Part shown: piece after piece, positions 28,311-38,087 of the stretch
Numbering within the stretch: position 1 is the first letter of the stretch
How the letters are laid out: each line of letters begins with the position of its first letter
DNA from: Rhizobium leguminosarum
GTDB lineage: Bacteria > Pseudomonadota > Alphaproteobacteria > Rhizobiales > Rhizobiaceae
DNA length: 64,000 nucleotides
NCBI RefSeq assembly: GCF_001652265.1
Contig: NZ_LWBS01000022.1
Coordinates: 62,001-126,000 of the forward strand
Direction of reading: 5' to 3'
Position numbers and translations under genes: made by a program
The notes under the pieces: model-generated
What the model was told of the DNA's origin: nothing
Database searches by the model: none
Seen by the model: the letters and a program-made list of their open reading frames with translations, nothing else

Positions 28311-29207
28311 TCAGAAATAGCGAGCAAGGCGGTCGCCACTGCCGGAAGTGGCTTCATTTGTCTCGGCATTGCGCTGCCGCAGGCGCAGGATCGCCGACGC
28401 CTCGCGAGGATTGGGCGGCAGGACAGCGTTCTTCAACGCGATCGAATAGGCGTGTTTCGGATGTTCCAGCACGTCCCTGGCATCGCCGCTCTCCACCACC
28501 ACGCCCTTGCACATGATCACCACGCGGTCGGAAATGTAATAGGCCGTCGCAAGGTCATGGGTGATGTAGACGATCGAAACGTTGAGAGCGTCACGCAGAT
28601 CCCGGAAAAGATTGACGATCGACATGCGAAGCGATGCGTCGACCATCGAGACCGGCTCGTCCGCCACGATCAGCTTCGGCTCGGGTATCAGCGCACGGGC
28701 GACGGCGATGCGCTGCAATTGGCCGCCTGAAAGCTCGTGCGAGAAACGACCTTTTATCTCCGCCATCGACAGGCCGACGCGTTGGAGGGCAATGTCGGCA
28801 AGCGCCTCTTTCTCGGCGCGGCTCTTTGCTCCCTTGAAGCGATGGGCGGTGGCCAGCAGATACTCGTCGATCCGCGTCAGCGGATTGAAAGCTTCGAACG
28901 GATTTTGAAAGACCGGCTGGACCTTGGCCATGAAAGCCTCGCGATCTCGACGGGAACGCACCGCCTTCACATCCGTACCGTCGAAATGAATGCTGCCCCG
29001 ATCGGCCTTTTCGCTGCCGAGGATCATCTTCGCCAGCGTCGATTTTCCGGAGCCGGATTCGCCGACGATCGTGAATATCTCGGGCTTGTCGGCGGTAAGG
29101 GCAAAGGTGACATCGTCGACCGCCTTCATCTTTTCGCGCGAGAAGAAACCGCCGATCGGAAAGAGCTTGGTCACATGGTCGAGTTCGAGAAGGAAATGGC
29201 TGCTCAT
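28311..29207 (-). CDS. ABC transporter ATP-binding protein (DppF/OppF type)
   Basis: A 298-residue ATPase: Walker A GESGSGKS, signature LSGGQLQRIAVARAL and Walker B IVADEPVSMVD. C-terminal dipeptide/oligopeptide-type tail. ATG 29207 makes an ATGA overlap with the preceding ATPase gene; the longer frame to 29237 is rejected. Last gene of the five-gene importer operon. Context with a beta-xylosidase suggests an oligosaccharide rather than peptide substrate. Confidence 0.92.
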   Translation of the reverse strand: MSSHFLLELDHVTKLFPIGGFFSREKMKAVDDVTFALTADKPEIFTIVGESGSGKSTLAKMILGSEKADRGSIHFDGTDVKAVRSRRDREAFMAKVQPVFQNPFEAFNPLTRIDEYLLATAHRFKGAKSRAEKEALADIALQRVGLSMAEIKGRFSHELSGGQLQRIAVARALIPEPKLIVADEPVSMVDASLRMSIVNLFRDLRDALNVSIVYITHDLATAYYISDRVVIMCKGVVVESGDARDVLEHPKHAYSIALKNAVLPPNPREASAILRLRQRNAETNEATSGSGDRLARYF

Positions 29208-30238
29208 TGGATCTGATACTCCCCGGCACGGAAGCACGCGACCCGCCCTCCGGTGGCGCTCGGCAGCATGGCCGGTACTTCACGTGCGCATTTGTCGATC
29301 GCGATCGGACAGCGTGGATGGAAGCGGCATCCCGAAGGCGGATCCGAAAGTGCCGGCGGCTTGCCCTTGAGGCTCTTTCGCGTCGAGACATCACCGATGC
29401 GCGGCAGGCTGCCGATCAGGTGGACGGTGTAGGGATGCTGGGGATTGTCGAAGATTGCCTGCGTCGGCCCCTCCTCCGCCAGCCGTCCCGCATACATGAT
29501 GGCCAGGCGGTCGGTGATGGCGGCATGCACGGACATGTCGTGGGTGACGAAGATAACGGAGGACTGCAGGCGCGTCTGCACTTCCTTGATCAGCGCCAGC
29601 ACGTCCTGCTGGACGAGAACGTCGAGCGCCGTCGTCGGCTCGTCGGCGATGATGAATTCCGGCTCGCAGACGGTGGCGAGAGCAATCGTCAGCCGCTGGC
29701 GCATGCCGCCCGAAAGCTGGTGCGGGAAGGCCTCGAGCACATGCGGATCGAGATGCAGGCGGGCAAGATGCGCCTCGACGCGCGCCCGGAAGGCGGCGGG
29801 ATCGAGGTTCATATGGCGGGAGGCGAAATCGGTGAAGGCGTGTTTGACCCTTCTGACCGGGTTCAGCACGTTCATCGAGCCCTGCATGATGTAGGAGAGG
29901 TGACGCCAGCGTGCCGCCTTCATCTTCGCCGGTTCGCCATAGACATCGATCGGACCGTCGGCAAAATTGAATTTCACGGTTCCTCCGACGACGCGCATCG
30001 GCGGACGGATGGCGCCGGCAAGCGTCTTGATCAGCGATGTCTTGCCGCTCGAGGATTCGCCGGCAATGCCGTAGATCTCGTTTCTGCGGATGGTCAGGCT
30101 GATATCGTCGACTGCACGGATCTCCCGCCGCACGCCGAAATAATCATTGACGTAATAGCATTTCAGCCCGTCGATCGTCAGCGCGTCCGTGGCGTTTTCG
30201 GCAAGTGTCAAAGGCTGCGTCCTCACCAGGTTCTGCAT
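29204..30238 (-). CDS. ABC transporter ATP-binding protein (DppD/OppD type)
   Basis: A 344-residue ATPase with the P-loop variant GESSSGKT (Ser in place of the usual Gly), signature LSGGMRQRLTIALA, Walker B FIIADEPTTALD, and the Opp/Dpp C-terminal cysteine motif CRFHPRCPIAIDKC. It pairs with the DppF-type protein encoded next. Confidence 0.93.
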   Translation of the reverse strand: MQNLVRTQPLTLAENATDALTIDGLKCYYVNDYFGVRREIRAVDDISLTIRRNEIYGIAGESSSGKTSLIKTLAGAIRPPMRVVGGTVKFNFADGPIDVYGEPAKMKAARWRHLSYIMQGSMNVLNPVRRVKHAFTDFASRHMNLDPAAFRARVEAHLARLHLDPHVLEAFPHQLSGGMRQRLTIALATVCEPEFIIADEPTTALDVLVQQDVLALIKEVQTRLQSSVIFVTHDMSVHAAITDRLAIMYAGRLAEEGPTQAIFDNPQHPYTVHLIGSLPRIGDVSTRKSLKGKPPALSDPPSGCRFHPRCPIAIDKCAREVPAMLPSATGGRVACFRAGEYQIQ

Positions 30239-30242
30239 TTCC

Positions 30243-31100
30243 TCAAGCTCCCATGCGGGCGAGCCGCGAGCGCGGGTCGATATATTCGTTCACCGACATG
30301 GCGAGCATGAACAGGCCGAGGAACAGGATGACGACGAAGAGCATCGGAAAGGCGACCCACCACCATATGCCCGATACCATCGCGGAATGCGCATTGGCCC
30401 AGTAGATCATGCCGCCGATCGTCGGCCGGTTGATGTCGGAAAACCCGAGCACCGAGAGCGTCACCTCGAGACCGATCGCCCAGATCATGTTGTTCATCGT
30501 CGTGAAGAAGACGATCGGCATGACATAGGGTAGGTGTTCGCGGATGAGGATCTGCGGTGTGCGCATGCCCGAAAAGACCGCGTGCCGGGTGAATTCCCGC
30601 TGACGGAGAGACAGGGCGACGGAACGGATCAGGCGGCTGTCGTGTGTCCATCCGAGCAGCGCTGCGGTGATCGCCAGCATGAACCAAGTCATCTGGTCGC
30701 GAAGCACGAAGACCAGAAGCAGCAGGATCGGAATGTTCGGCAGTGCGCCGAGCGTATCGTTGACCGCCATGATGATCTGGTCGGTCCGGCCGCCGATATA
30801 GCCGGAGATCAGCCCGACGGCGATGGCGATGATGCGGCTGACGAAGGCGACGATGATGCCGAAGAACAGCGTATTGCGCATCGAGGCGGCGATCTGCCAG
30901 AAAACCTCCTGGCCACGCGAGGTGGTGCCGAGCCAGAATTCGGCCGAAGGCGGCATGTCGGGCGCAACCACATAGATGGCATTCTCGTCATAGGGCGAGA
31001 AGAACGACGCCGCGATCAGCGCCAGGATGATAGAGATGAGGATGGTTCCGAGCAGGAACTCCTTGTTGTAGCGCAGCAGATCTCTGAGGACTTTGAACAT
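30243..31100 (-). CDS. ABC transporter permease (DppC type)
   Basis: A 285-residue inner-membrane permease with an N-terminal helix (FLLGTILISIILALIAASFF), then the DppC pattern of about five further helices. The typical EAA-like loop is around RQREFTRHAVFSGMRTPQILIREHLPYVMP. 6 bp after the DppB gene. Confidence 0.92.
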   Translation of the reverse strand: MFKVLRDLLRYNKEFLLGTILISIILALIAASFFSPYDENAIYVVAPDMPPSAEFWLGTTSRGQEVFWQIAASMRNTLFFGIIVAFVSRIIAIAVGLISGYIGGRTDQIIMAVNDTLGALPNIPILLLLVFVLRDQMTWFMLAITAALLGWTHDSRLIRSVALSLRQREFTRHAVFSGMRTPQILIREHLPYVMPIVFFTTMNNMIWAIGLEVTLSVLGFSDINRPTIGGMIYWANAHSAMVSGIWWWVAFPMLFVVILFLGLFMLAMSVNEYIDPRSRLARMGA

Positions 31101-31106
31101 CGCGGA

Positions 31107-32111
31107 TTATCCCAGTTTCACGCGTGGATCGATCAGCGGATAGATGATGTCGATCACGAAGACCGCGGCGGCAACCGCGATGATGGCGATTGTGGTGACA
31201 CCGAGCACGAGGCTGTAATCGCCGGAATAGATGCCGGAGATCAGAAGCTTGCCGATCCCTGGATAATTGAAGACGAACTCGACGATGACGGCGCCGCCAA
31301 AGACGTTGCCGAGACTGAGCGCCAAGCCGGTGACCTGCGGCAGCATGGCGTTGCGCGCCACGTATTGCGAAAAGATGCTGCGCGAGCGCACGCCGCCAAG
31401 TTCGGCATAGACGACGTGGTCGTCGGTGACGACGTTGGAAACCAGCGAGCGCATCGAGATGAACCAGCCGCCGATGCCGACAAGCACGAGGGTCAGGGCC
31501 GGCAGGATGCCGTGTTCGATCACCGAGCTGATGAAGGCCCAGTTGAAGGCCGGCGCGAGATTGACCTGTGCGCCGTCGCTGATCGGCAGGATCGGCCAGA
31601 TGAAACCGAAGAGGATCACCAGGCTGAGACCAATGATGTAGGTCGGGATCGGCTGCAGCGCCATGATGACGATGCCGGCAACCTTCAGCAGCTTGCTGCT
31701 GCGGAAATAGCCGGCAAGCGCGCCGAGAAAATTGCCGATGATCCAGGAAATGATCGTTGCGAGCGTCAGAAGCCCGACGGTCCAGGGCAATGCACGGCCG
31801 ATAACGGTCATCACGGGGGTCGGGAAAGAGGAAAGCGACGGGCCGAAATCGCCGGTCAGGACACGGCCCCAGAAGGTGAAGTACTGCTCCAGCAGCGGGC
31901 CACCGGTGCCGTAGAGCTCGCGCAGCGATTCGCGGAGGATTTCGACGGCCTGCGGATCGGTGGAGCCGAAGCTCGTCAACAGCGACACGGTCTGCTCGAT
32001 CGGATCGACCGGCGAAAAGTGCGCGATCAGGAAGGCCAGCGTGATGCCGGTGAAGACCACGAAGAGAAATTGCAGAAAGCGTTTTGCCGCATAGATCAGA
32101 AAGCCGTTCAT
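31107..32111 (-). CDS. ABC transporter permease (DppB type)
   Basis: A 334-residue permease: FLQFLFVVFTGITLAFLIAHFSPVDP at the N terminus is characteristic of DppB. The loop ARNAMLPQVTGLALSLGNVFGGAVIVEFVFNYPGIGKLL is near the C terminus. Forms the membrane channel with the DppC partner. Confidence 0.92.
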   Translation of the reverse strand: MNGFLIYAAKRFLQFLFVVFTGITLAFLIAHFSPVDPIEQTVSLLTSFGSTDPQAVEILRESLRELYGTGGPLLEQYFTFWGRVLTGDFGPSLSSFPTPVMTVIGRALPWTVGLLTLATIISWIIGNFLGALAGYFRSSKLLKVAGIVIMALQPIPTYIIGLSLVILFGFIWPILPISDGAQVNLAPAFNWAFISSVIEHGILPALTLVLVGIGGWFISMRSLVSNVVTDDHVVYAELGGVRSRSIFSQYVARNAMLPQVTGLALSLGNVFGGAVIVEFVFNYPGIGKLLISGIYSGDYSLVLGVTTIAIIAVAAAVFVIDIIYPLIDPRVKLG

Positions 32112-32178
32112 GACATCGACCCTTCAATAGCAGAACGGAAACAGCCGGCGGCCGGCTGTTTCCTTTGTTGTGCCTCGA

Positions 32179-34080
32179 TCACGGCTTCGGCGCATTCGGA
32201 TTGGCCTTCAGCCCGACCACCATGTAGCGGATGTTCGACCAGTTCGGACCCGAGGCCGAATAGGGATTGTCGGCACTCGGATAGTTGGTCCAGTAGGTCG
32301 TATCGAGCGGCGCGAACTTGTTGTAGGCCATCAGCGGGATCATCGGCATTTCCTCGACGGCGAGTTTCAGGAAGTCCTGGCCGAGCTTGGCGACATCGGG
32401 CGAGTCGAAGGCGATCGAGCGATTGCGCTCGATGATCTGGTCGAGACGCGGATCCTGCCAGCGCTGCAGGTTGCGCGGCGGCTGGATCTGCCCGACCGGC
32501 TTGATGAACTCCGAATGATAGCTGTCGAGGAAGAAGGAGAGGTCGGGATGGCCGCCCCAGGTCTCGATGCTCCAGTAGATCGCCGCCTCGAAATCGCCGG
32601 TGCTGAGGCGCTGGCCATTGGTCGGGCCGGCGACATCGACCTTGGTCGCGATGCCGGCTTGCGTCCATTGCTGGGCGATCACTGTGCCGGCACGGGCGAG
32701 CGTCGGGATGGCATCGCCTTCCACCTGCAGCCGGATCGCAAAGGGCGTGCCGTCAGGCTTCACCCATTGGCGACCGCTTTTGTTAAAGCCTGCCTTCTGC
32801 AGCAGCTCAGTTGCGGCCTGAACGTCCTTTTTCCACCAGCCGAAGCCGAAGGTACGCTGCAGCTTGGCCGGATCGGTCGGGATCTGATCGGCCCATTGGC
32901 TGCGCACCATATTGGCGATCTGCGAAGAGATGTTGGGATCGTAGGGCTTGATCTTGCGGGAACCGGTGTCGAGTTCGAAATTCGTCAGCCAGTCCTGCAT
33001 CGGTGCGTAATAGTCGTCCGGGGCAGAACCCGTCGGCGGCGTGGCAAGGGCGGCGATATTGGCCGCGCCGCGGTAGGAGCCGAGCGCCACTTCGCGGATA
33101 TCGATCAGCAGCGCCAGCGCCCAGCGAACGTCCTTATTGTCGAAGGGCGCCTTCTTCGTATTGAAGAGAACGGAAGGCAGCGTCGGGTCCGGATGCGCGA
33201 AAGGGAAACCCTTCAGCCAGGAGGCCGTGCTCTTGCTGTCACGCATGATCGAGAACATGCCCTCGGGCGCCATGTCGTTGATGACGTCGAGATTGTGGTT
33301 GCGCTGTTCGATGACACGCGCTTCCGGATTGCCGGCCGCGCGATAGACGACGTATTTGACCTCGGGCGGTTGCGCCGCTGCCAGGCCGATCGATGTGCGC
33401 TGCCAGTCGTCGCGCAGCTTCCAGATCGTCCAGTTGCCACCCTTGTCATAGTTTTGCAGCTGGTAGGGCCCAAGCGAAACCGGCGGGTTGTTGTTGAAGG
33501 ACAGCGGATCTGCGGCCTTCTCGAAGACGTGTTTCGGCATGATCCAGGCGGCATTCCAGCGCACGGTGAAAAGCGTATGGAAGCGCGAGTTCGGCTTCTT
33601 CAGATGGAAGACGACCGTCTGTGGATCCGGATTTTCGATACTCGCGACATTGACGGTGAAGGGCGCGCTCCAGGCCATGCCGGGATGGTCGATCTGCGTC
33701 TGCACGGTATAGACCACGTCGTCGCTGGTGAATTCGACACCATCGCTCCAGAAGATCCCCTTGCGCAGCTTTACCGTCATCTCGGTGAAATCGGCGTTGT
33801 AGCTCGGCGGTTCGCTGGCAAGCGCATTCTGCCAGGCATCCTTGCCGCCCTCGGGATTGATAAACCACAGCGTATCGGTGGTCAGCTGCTGCAGGCCGTT
33901 GAGGTTTGCCGCCGCCCCGCCGCCTGGAGCCCAGAGGTTGAACCAGTCGGCATTCTGCTGCGGCGTACCCTGGATGATCAGCGTTTCATTGCGCGGTATG
34001 CCGGCAATGAAATCCTGCGCAAATGCCGGAAGGGCCATGAGCGACAATAAGGCAATGGCTGCATATTTACGGAACTTCAT
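32179..34080 (-). CDS. Family 5 extracellular solute-binding protein
   Basis: A 633-residue periplasmic binding protein with a Sec signal (MKFRKYAAIALLSLMALPAFAQ). The body has the SBP-family-5 features (LRKGIFWSDGVEFTSDDVVYTVQ). It is longer than typical DppA (about 535), as is common for family-5 proteins that bind plant cell-wall oligosaccharides. First gene of the importer operon, divergent from the GH39 beta-xylosidase, so xylo- or arabino-oligosaccharides are the best guess. Confidence 0.9.
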   Translation of the reverse strand: MKFRKYAAIALLSLMALPAFAQDFIAGIPRNETLIIQGTPQQNADWFNLWAPGGGAAANLNGLQQLTTDTLWFINPEGGKDAWQNALASEPPSYNADFTEMTVKLRKGIFWSDGVEFTSDDVVYTVQTQIDHPGMAWSAPFTVNVASIENPDPQTVVFHLKKPNSRFHTLFTVRWNAAWIMPKHVFEKAADPLSFNNNPPVSLGPYQLQNYDKGGNWTIWKLRDDWQRTSIGLAAAQPPEVKYVVYRAAGNPEARVIEQRNHNLDVINDMAPEGMFSIMRDSKSTASWLKGFPFAHPDPTLPSVLFNTKKAPFDNKDVRWALALLIDIREVALGSYRGAANIAALATPPTGSAPDDYYAPMQDWLTNFELDTGSRKIKPYDPNISSQIANMVRSQWADQIPTDPAKLQRTFGFGWWKKDVQAATELLQKAGFNKSGRQWVKPDGTPFAIRLQVEGDAIPTLARAGTVIAQQWTQAGIATKVDVAGPTNGQRLSTGDFEAAIYWSIETWGGHPDLSFFLDSYHSEFIKPVGQIQPPRNLQRWQDPRLDQIIERNRSIAFDSPDVAKLGQDFLKLAVEEMPMIPLMAYNKFAPLDTTYWTNYPSADNPYSASGPNWSNIRYMVVGLKANPNAPKP

Positions 34081-34432
34081 CGGATGTTCCTCCTCCTCAA
34101 CTCGCTAGCGCGAGCGCTTCCCGTAATCGATTGACGATAGCGTCCAGCGAACCCCTGCCTGCGCGTGCCGCAGGGACACATGCACTCCTCGGCGGCGGGC
34201 GAACTCACGCAACAGTTATCGACAATTTTTTGAGAAACGGCAACTGATAATTTTGTCAGTCATAGAAAGTGGCGCATTTACAGGCATTTTCGACAAACCG
34301 CGATGATCTGCTTTTTTATATTATTGACAAAGTGAGCGTTTGGCTTAGCTTTTGCGGCGAGCGCGGCGCCCCTCCCAAGAGGCCGCACTTCATCACCAGA
34401 CAGGTCGGCTGCTTTCGGGAGGAGGCTTTGCC
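34081..34432. promoter_or_regulatory. Divergent promoter region of the importer and beta-xylosidase
   Basis: A 352-bp AT-rich gap with no gene. Repeated motif: TTATCGACAA 34216-34225, TTTTCGACAA 34287-34296, TTATTGACAA 34321-34330; another TTATTGACAA is at 38015. Also an inverted repeat ACTGA-N8-TCAGT at about 34242-34259. TTGACA at 34324 could be a -35 box for the beta-xylosidase. The sites are candidates for the GntR regulator at 36120. Confidence 0.5.
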
Positions 34433-36061
34433 ATGACCGTTCAAGAGGACACCAGGATGAGCAGCCCCTATGACGTGACAATTTCCGTTCACGCCAACCA
34501 GGCAACCGGCATATACGAACCCTTGTGGAATTGGTTCGGATACGACGAGCCGAACTACACTTACTCCCCGCACGGCAGGAAGCTGCTCAAGGAACTCACC
34601 GAGCTCAGCCCCGAGCCGCCCCGCATCCGCGCGCACAATCTTCTGACCAGCGGCGATGGCCTGCCTGCCCTCAAATGGGGTTCGACCAATGCCTATACCG
34701 AGGATGCGAACGGCAATCCTGTCTATGATTGGACGATCATCGACAAGATCTTCGACACCTATGTCGAAGCCGGCAACGTTCCGCTGATTCAGATCGGCTT
34801 CACGCCCGAGGCGCTCTCCGATTTCGATGGCCCTTATCGCCACCAATGGGAGCCGGCCGACAAATACGCAACGATCACCACCGGCTGGACGGCCCCGCCG
34901 ACGGACCTGAAGAAATGGGGCGACCTGATCGAAGCATGGGCGCGCCATCTTGCCGAAAGATATGGCGAGGACGTCGTTTCAAGCTGGCCGTGGGAAGTGT
35001 GGAACGAGCCGGACGGCCACTACTGGACCGGCACCATTGCGCAATTCTGCGAAATGTATGACGTCAGCGCCAAGGCCCTGAAGCGTGCCTTGCCGAATGC
35101 CCGCGTCGGCGGCCCGCACACCTGCGGCGCCTTTGCCAACGAAAAAGCCCAGACCTTCCTGCGCGCCTTCCTCCAGCACGTGGTCGACAACAAGTCGCCG
35201 ATCGATTTCCTCGCCTTCCACGCCAAGGGCAATCCTGTGATCTACGAGGGTCACGTGCGGATGGGCCTGCACAAGCAGCTCCGCGACATCGAGACGAACC
35301 TTGCCATCATCAACGAATTTCCGGAACTCCGCCACCTGCCCGTCGTGATCGGCGAATCCGATCCGGAAGGCTGCGCCGCCTGCTCTGCACGCGTCCATCC
35401 CCAAAACGGCTATCGCAACGGCCCGCTCTACGGCGTCTATGTCGTCGAGAGCATGATCCGCACCTACGAACTGGCAAGACGCGCCAACATCCATATCGAA
35501 GGCGCGGTCACCTGGGCCTTCCTCTTCGACGACCAGCCCTATTTCGACGGGTTCCGCGATCTTGCCACCAACGGTGTCGACAAGGCTGTTCTCAACGGCT
35601 TCCGCATGCTCGGCAAACTCGGCGGCGAATGGCTGGAATCGGATAGCGATTATCGCCGCGATATCGAAGATATCATGAGCCATGGCGTTCGCGGCAAGCC
35701 CGATGTCAACGTCGTGGCGACCCGCGACGACAAGGGCGTTTCCATTCTCGTCTGGCATTACCACGACGATGATGAAGCCGGGCCGTCTGCCGACATCACG
35801 GTCAATCTCGACGGCTGGGGCGGCACGTCCGCCTCGCTCAGGCATTTCCGCATGGACGAGGAGCATTCCAATGCCTTCGGCGTCTGGAAGGCGATGGGCA
35901 AGCCGCAGAATCCGGCCGGCGAAGATTATGCCAGACTGGAAGCCTCGGGAAAGCTCGCCGAGATTGACGGTGAGGCATCGGTCAAGGTCGACGACGGCAA
36001 GATCGGGCTCAAGGTCTCCCTACCGCGTCAGGGCGTGTCTCTCCTGCGCCTCGATTGGTGA
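34433..36061 (+). CDS. Beta-xylosidase, glycoside hydrolase family 39
   Basis: A 542-residue retaining glycosidase. The acid/base Glu192 lies in WEVWNEPDG and the likely nucleophile Glu308 in VVIGESDPEG. The N terminus has no signal peptide, so it works in the cytoplasm on imported oligosaccharides. ATG 34433 follows GGGAGGAGG; the upstream in-frame ATG-like start at 34352 is rejected. Sugar released is probably xylose, possibly arabinose; GH39 also includes iduronidase. Confidence 0.88.
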   Translation: MTVQEDTRMSSPYDVTISVHANQATGIYEPLWNWFGYDEPNYTYSPHGRKLLKELTELSPEPPRIRAHNLLTSGDGLPALKWGSTNAYTEDANGNPVYDWTIIDKIFDTYVEAGNVPLIQIGFTPEALSDFDGPYRHQWEPADKYATITTGWTAPPTDLKKWGDLIEAWARHLAERYGEDVVSSWPWEVWNEPDGHYWTGTIAQFCEMYDVSAKALKRALPNARVGGPHTCGAFANEKAQTFLRAFLQHVVDNKSPIDFLAFHAKGNPVIYEGHVRMGLHKQLRDIETNLAIINEFPELRHLPVVIGESDPEGCAACSARVHPQNGYRNGPLYGVYVVESMIRTYELARRANIHIEGAVTWAFLFDDQPYFDGFRDLATNGVDKAVLNGFRMLGKLGGEWLESDSDYRRDIEDIMSHGVRGKPDVNVVATRDDKGVSILVWHYHDDDEAGPSADITVNLDGWGGTSASLRHFRMDEEHSNAFGVWKAMGKPQNPAGEDYARLEASGKLAEIDGEASVKVDDGKIGLKVSLPRQGVSLLRLDW

Positions 36062-36072
36062 GCCGGTAGGCG

Positions 36073-36105
36073 AAGGGAGCGCGATCGAATGATTGCGCTC
36101 CCTTT
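36073..36105. terminator. Bidirectional terminator
   Basis: AAGGGAGCGC (36073-36082) pairs with GCGCTCCCTT (36095-36104), 12 bp after the xylosidase stop and just before the convergent GntR gene end. T-run is short. Confidence 0.7.
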
Positions 36106-36119
36106 CAGAGGCCAGCCCG

Positions 36120-36797
36120 TCAATTCTCGCTGACATAGGCAAGATAGCGTTTCTTGCTCGGCTGCAGATGGTCGACACAGAGCTGGGCGAGAACCCAATT
36201 GTCCCCACCGCGCAACATCTCGATCATCAGCCGGTGATGTTCGTGCGAGATGCGCAGCGACTCCTTGCTCGACATCGAATTGGCGCGCACCGGCAGGCTG
36301 AGCCGCATATAGAGCTCGATCGATTGCACCAGATGCGCATTGCCGCAGGCGCTAAAGAGCGTCAGATGGAATTTGTCGTTGGCCTCGTGCACACCCCTGA
36401 GATAGCCGGATTCGATGTGGCGGCCATGCTCTTCGTGCAGCGCCAGCAGTTCCTCGATCAATGCCTCGGGCGCCGGCAGCTTTATCCACAGCGCCGCCTG
36501 CCGTTGCAGCAGTTCCCGAACGTCGTAGATTTCCTGGACCTGGCGAACCGTCAGCGAACGGACCGTTGCCCCCTTGTTGCGCTCCCGAACCACGATACCC
36601 ATCGTCTCGAGCTGCACGATCGCCTGCCGGGCGAAATGGCGGGTGACATGAAAGCGGGCAAGAAGCGTGTCTTCGGTCAGGCGGGTTCCGGGCGCAAGCC
36701 GCCCGAAAATGATGTCCTCCTCCAGCGCACGGGCAATACTTAAATCATCATGCTCGATGCCGTCTTCGCGGCTTTCGTTGAGCGTCTGCAATGTCAT
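36120..36797 (-). CDS. GntR family regulator, FCD (FadR) subfamily
   Basis: A 225-residue regulator: GntR winged helix (residues about 20-85, with LLARFHVTRHFARQAIVQLETMGIV) and an FCD ligand domain (from about 95). It is downstream of the Gfo/Idh gene (24 bp) and in the middle of the sugar cluster, so cluster control by a sugar acid is likely. GAGGAG abuts the ATG at 36797, leaving no spacing; a TTG at 36791 has better spacing, so the exact start is uncertain. Confidence 0.9.
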   Translation of the reverse strand: MTLQTLNESREDGIEHDDLSIARALEEDIIFGRLAPGTRLTEDTLLARFHVTRHFARQAIVQLETMGIVVRERNKGATVRSLTVRQVQEIYDVRELLQRQAALWIKLPAPEALIEELLALHEEHGRHIESGYLRGVHEANDKFHLTLFSACGNAHLVQSIELYMRLSLPVRANSMSSKESLRISHEHHRLMIEMLRGGDNWVLAQLCVDHLQPSKKRYLAYVSEN

Positions 36798-36821
36798 CTC
36801 CTCTGACGGCGGCGGGCCATG

Positions 36822-37847
36822 TTACAGCGGATTGCGTTCCGGGTCGAACCGGCTCAGGCGATAGATATCCTCGACGAGAGCAAGCGTTTTGATGTTATCG
36901 CCCGGCGATGTCTCCATCGCGACCCTTCCATCGAGGCTGTCGAGGAAATGCGCAATGGTCGCGTCATAGGCGCCCTGGTAGGTCTCGTCAGGATCGAAGC
37001 TCTCCCGGCGCTCCTGAGCACCCTCGGCCGAGAGCAGATTGCCGCTCAGTTCCAGCGTGCCGCGCGTTCCGAAGACGCGCAAGTGATCGCGCGGCGCCGG
37101 CGGCGCGCCATGCGCAGCGAGATTGGCGTTGACGATGACGAGAACGCCGTCGCTCAGCCGGCGCAGGACGACGCTTGCGACATCCTCCGCGACGATATCG
37201 CGATTGCTCCTCTCGAGCCTTGCGGCCACCACCTCCATCTCGCCCAGAAGATATCTCAGCGTATCGAGATGATGGATCATGACCTCCATGACCAGCAGCC
37301 GCTCCTGTGTCCGAAAGAAGGGCTGGCGCACCAGCGCCGGTCTCTTTCCTTCCGCATCCGCGATCATGCCGCTGGACAGGAATTCGAACTGCACCTGGCG
37401 GATCTCGCCGGCAAGCCCTTCGTCGAGCCACGCCTTCAGCCGCCGATAATAGGCGCGGAACCGCCAGTTCTCGTGGATCATCAACCTGCCTCTGCCGGAA
37501 AGGCTTGCCAGCAGGTCGACCGCCTCGCCGTAGGAGGGCGCCAGCGGCTTCTGGCAGATGATGTCGAGCCCTTTTGCCGCCGCCAGCCGGACCTGTTCGA
37601 CATGGAACTCCCGCGGCGCGCAGATATCCACGGCATCGAGTTGCTCGGCATCCAGCATCGCCTGCGCGCTCGCATAGTTCCGCGCGATATCGAAGGCGGC
37701 AAGCCGGGCTTCGATGGCGCTCGGCGACGGATCGGCAATCGCCACCACCTCGGCTCTTTCCGATTGCCGCATCCATGCAGGCAGATGGTAGGCGCTGACC
37801 CAGCCGGCGCCGATAATGCCGATACGCCGTCGTCTCGCTCCCGTCAT
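36822..37847 (-). CDS. Gfo/Idh/MocA family oxidoreductase
   Basis: A 341-residue NAD(P)-dependent oxidoreductase with Rossmann motif IGIIGAGWVSAYH, a QKPLAP motif (the family's EKP, with Gln for Glu) around residue 101 and HHLDTLRYLL in the substrate domain. In this cluster it could oxidise the free sugar to a lactone. ATG 37847 is preceded by GAGGAAA; GTG at 37850 is an alternative. Divergent from the dehydratase. Confidence 0.9.
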   Translation of the reverse strand: MTGARRRRIGIIGAGWVSAYHLPAWMRQSERAEVVAIADPSPSAIEARLAAFDIARNYASAQAMLDAEQLDAVDICAPREFHVEQVRLAAAKGLDIICQKPLAPSYGEAVDLLASLSGRGRLMIHENWRFRAYYRRLKAWLDEGLAGEIRQVQFEFLSSGMIADAEGKRPALVRQPFFRTQERLLVMEVMIHHLDTLRYLLGEMEVVAARLERSNRDIVAEDVASVVLRRLSDGVLVIVNANLAAHGAPPAPRDHLRVFGTRGTLELSGNLLSAEGAQERRESFDPDETYQGAYDATIAHFLDSLDGRVAMETSPGDNIKTLALVEDIYRLSRFDPERNPL

Positions 37848-37850
37848 CAC

Positions 37851-38087
37851 GTTTCCTCTGCATTCAATTCTATTTTATCAATAATCTATCCGGCTTCGTC
37901 ACAAAAGCCAATCATTTGATTATCGAACGAAAGCGCGAATTCCGCAGATTTCCATTGAGTTTTATGATAATCGCCGAAGAAATCCAAAAGCACGATATGG
38001 TGACGCCATCTTATTTATTGACAATCCTCCGCATCCCTCTACGCTGACACCACGGCCACGGATCAATTTGGCGAGGGAGGAACAGGT
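37851..38087. promoter_or_regulatory. Divergent promoter region of oxidoreductase and dehydratase
   Basis: 237 bp with no gene, clearly AT-richer than the flanks. TTATTGACAA at 38015-38024 repeats the motif found upstream of the beta-xylosidase and contains TTGACA (38018-38023) as a possible -35 box for the dehydratase operon. Confidence 0.5.

Noticed and set aside
30534..34050. Two long plus-strand frames (633 and 626 residues) opposite the importer permeases and binding protein
   Set aside because: Antisense shadows; the minus-strand genes have family motifs and signal peptides, these do not.
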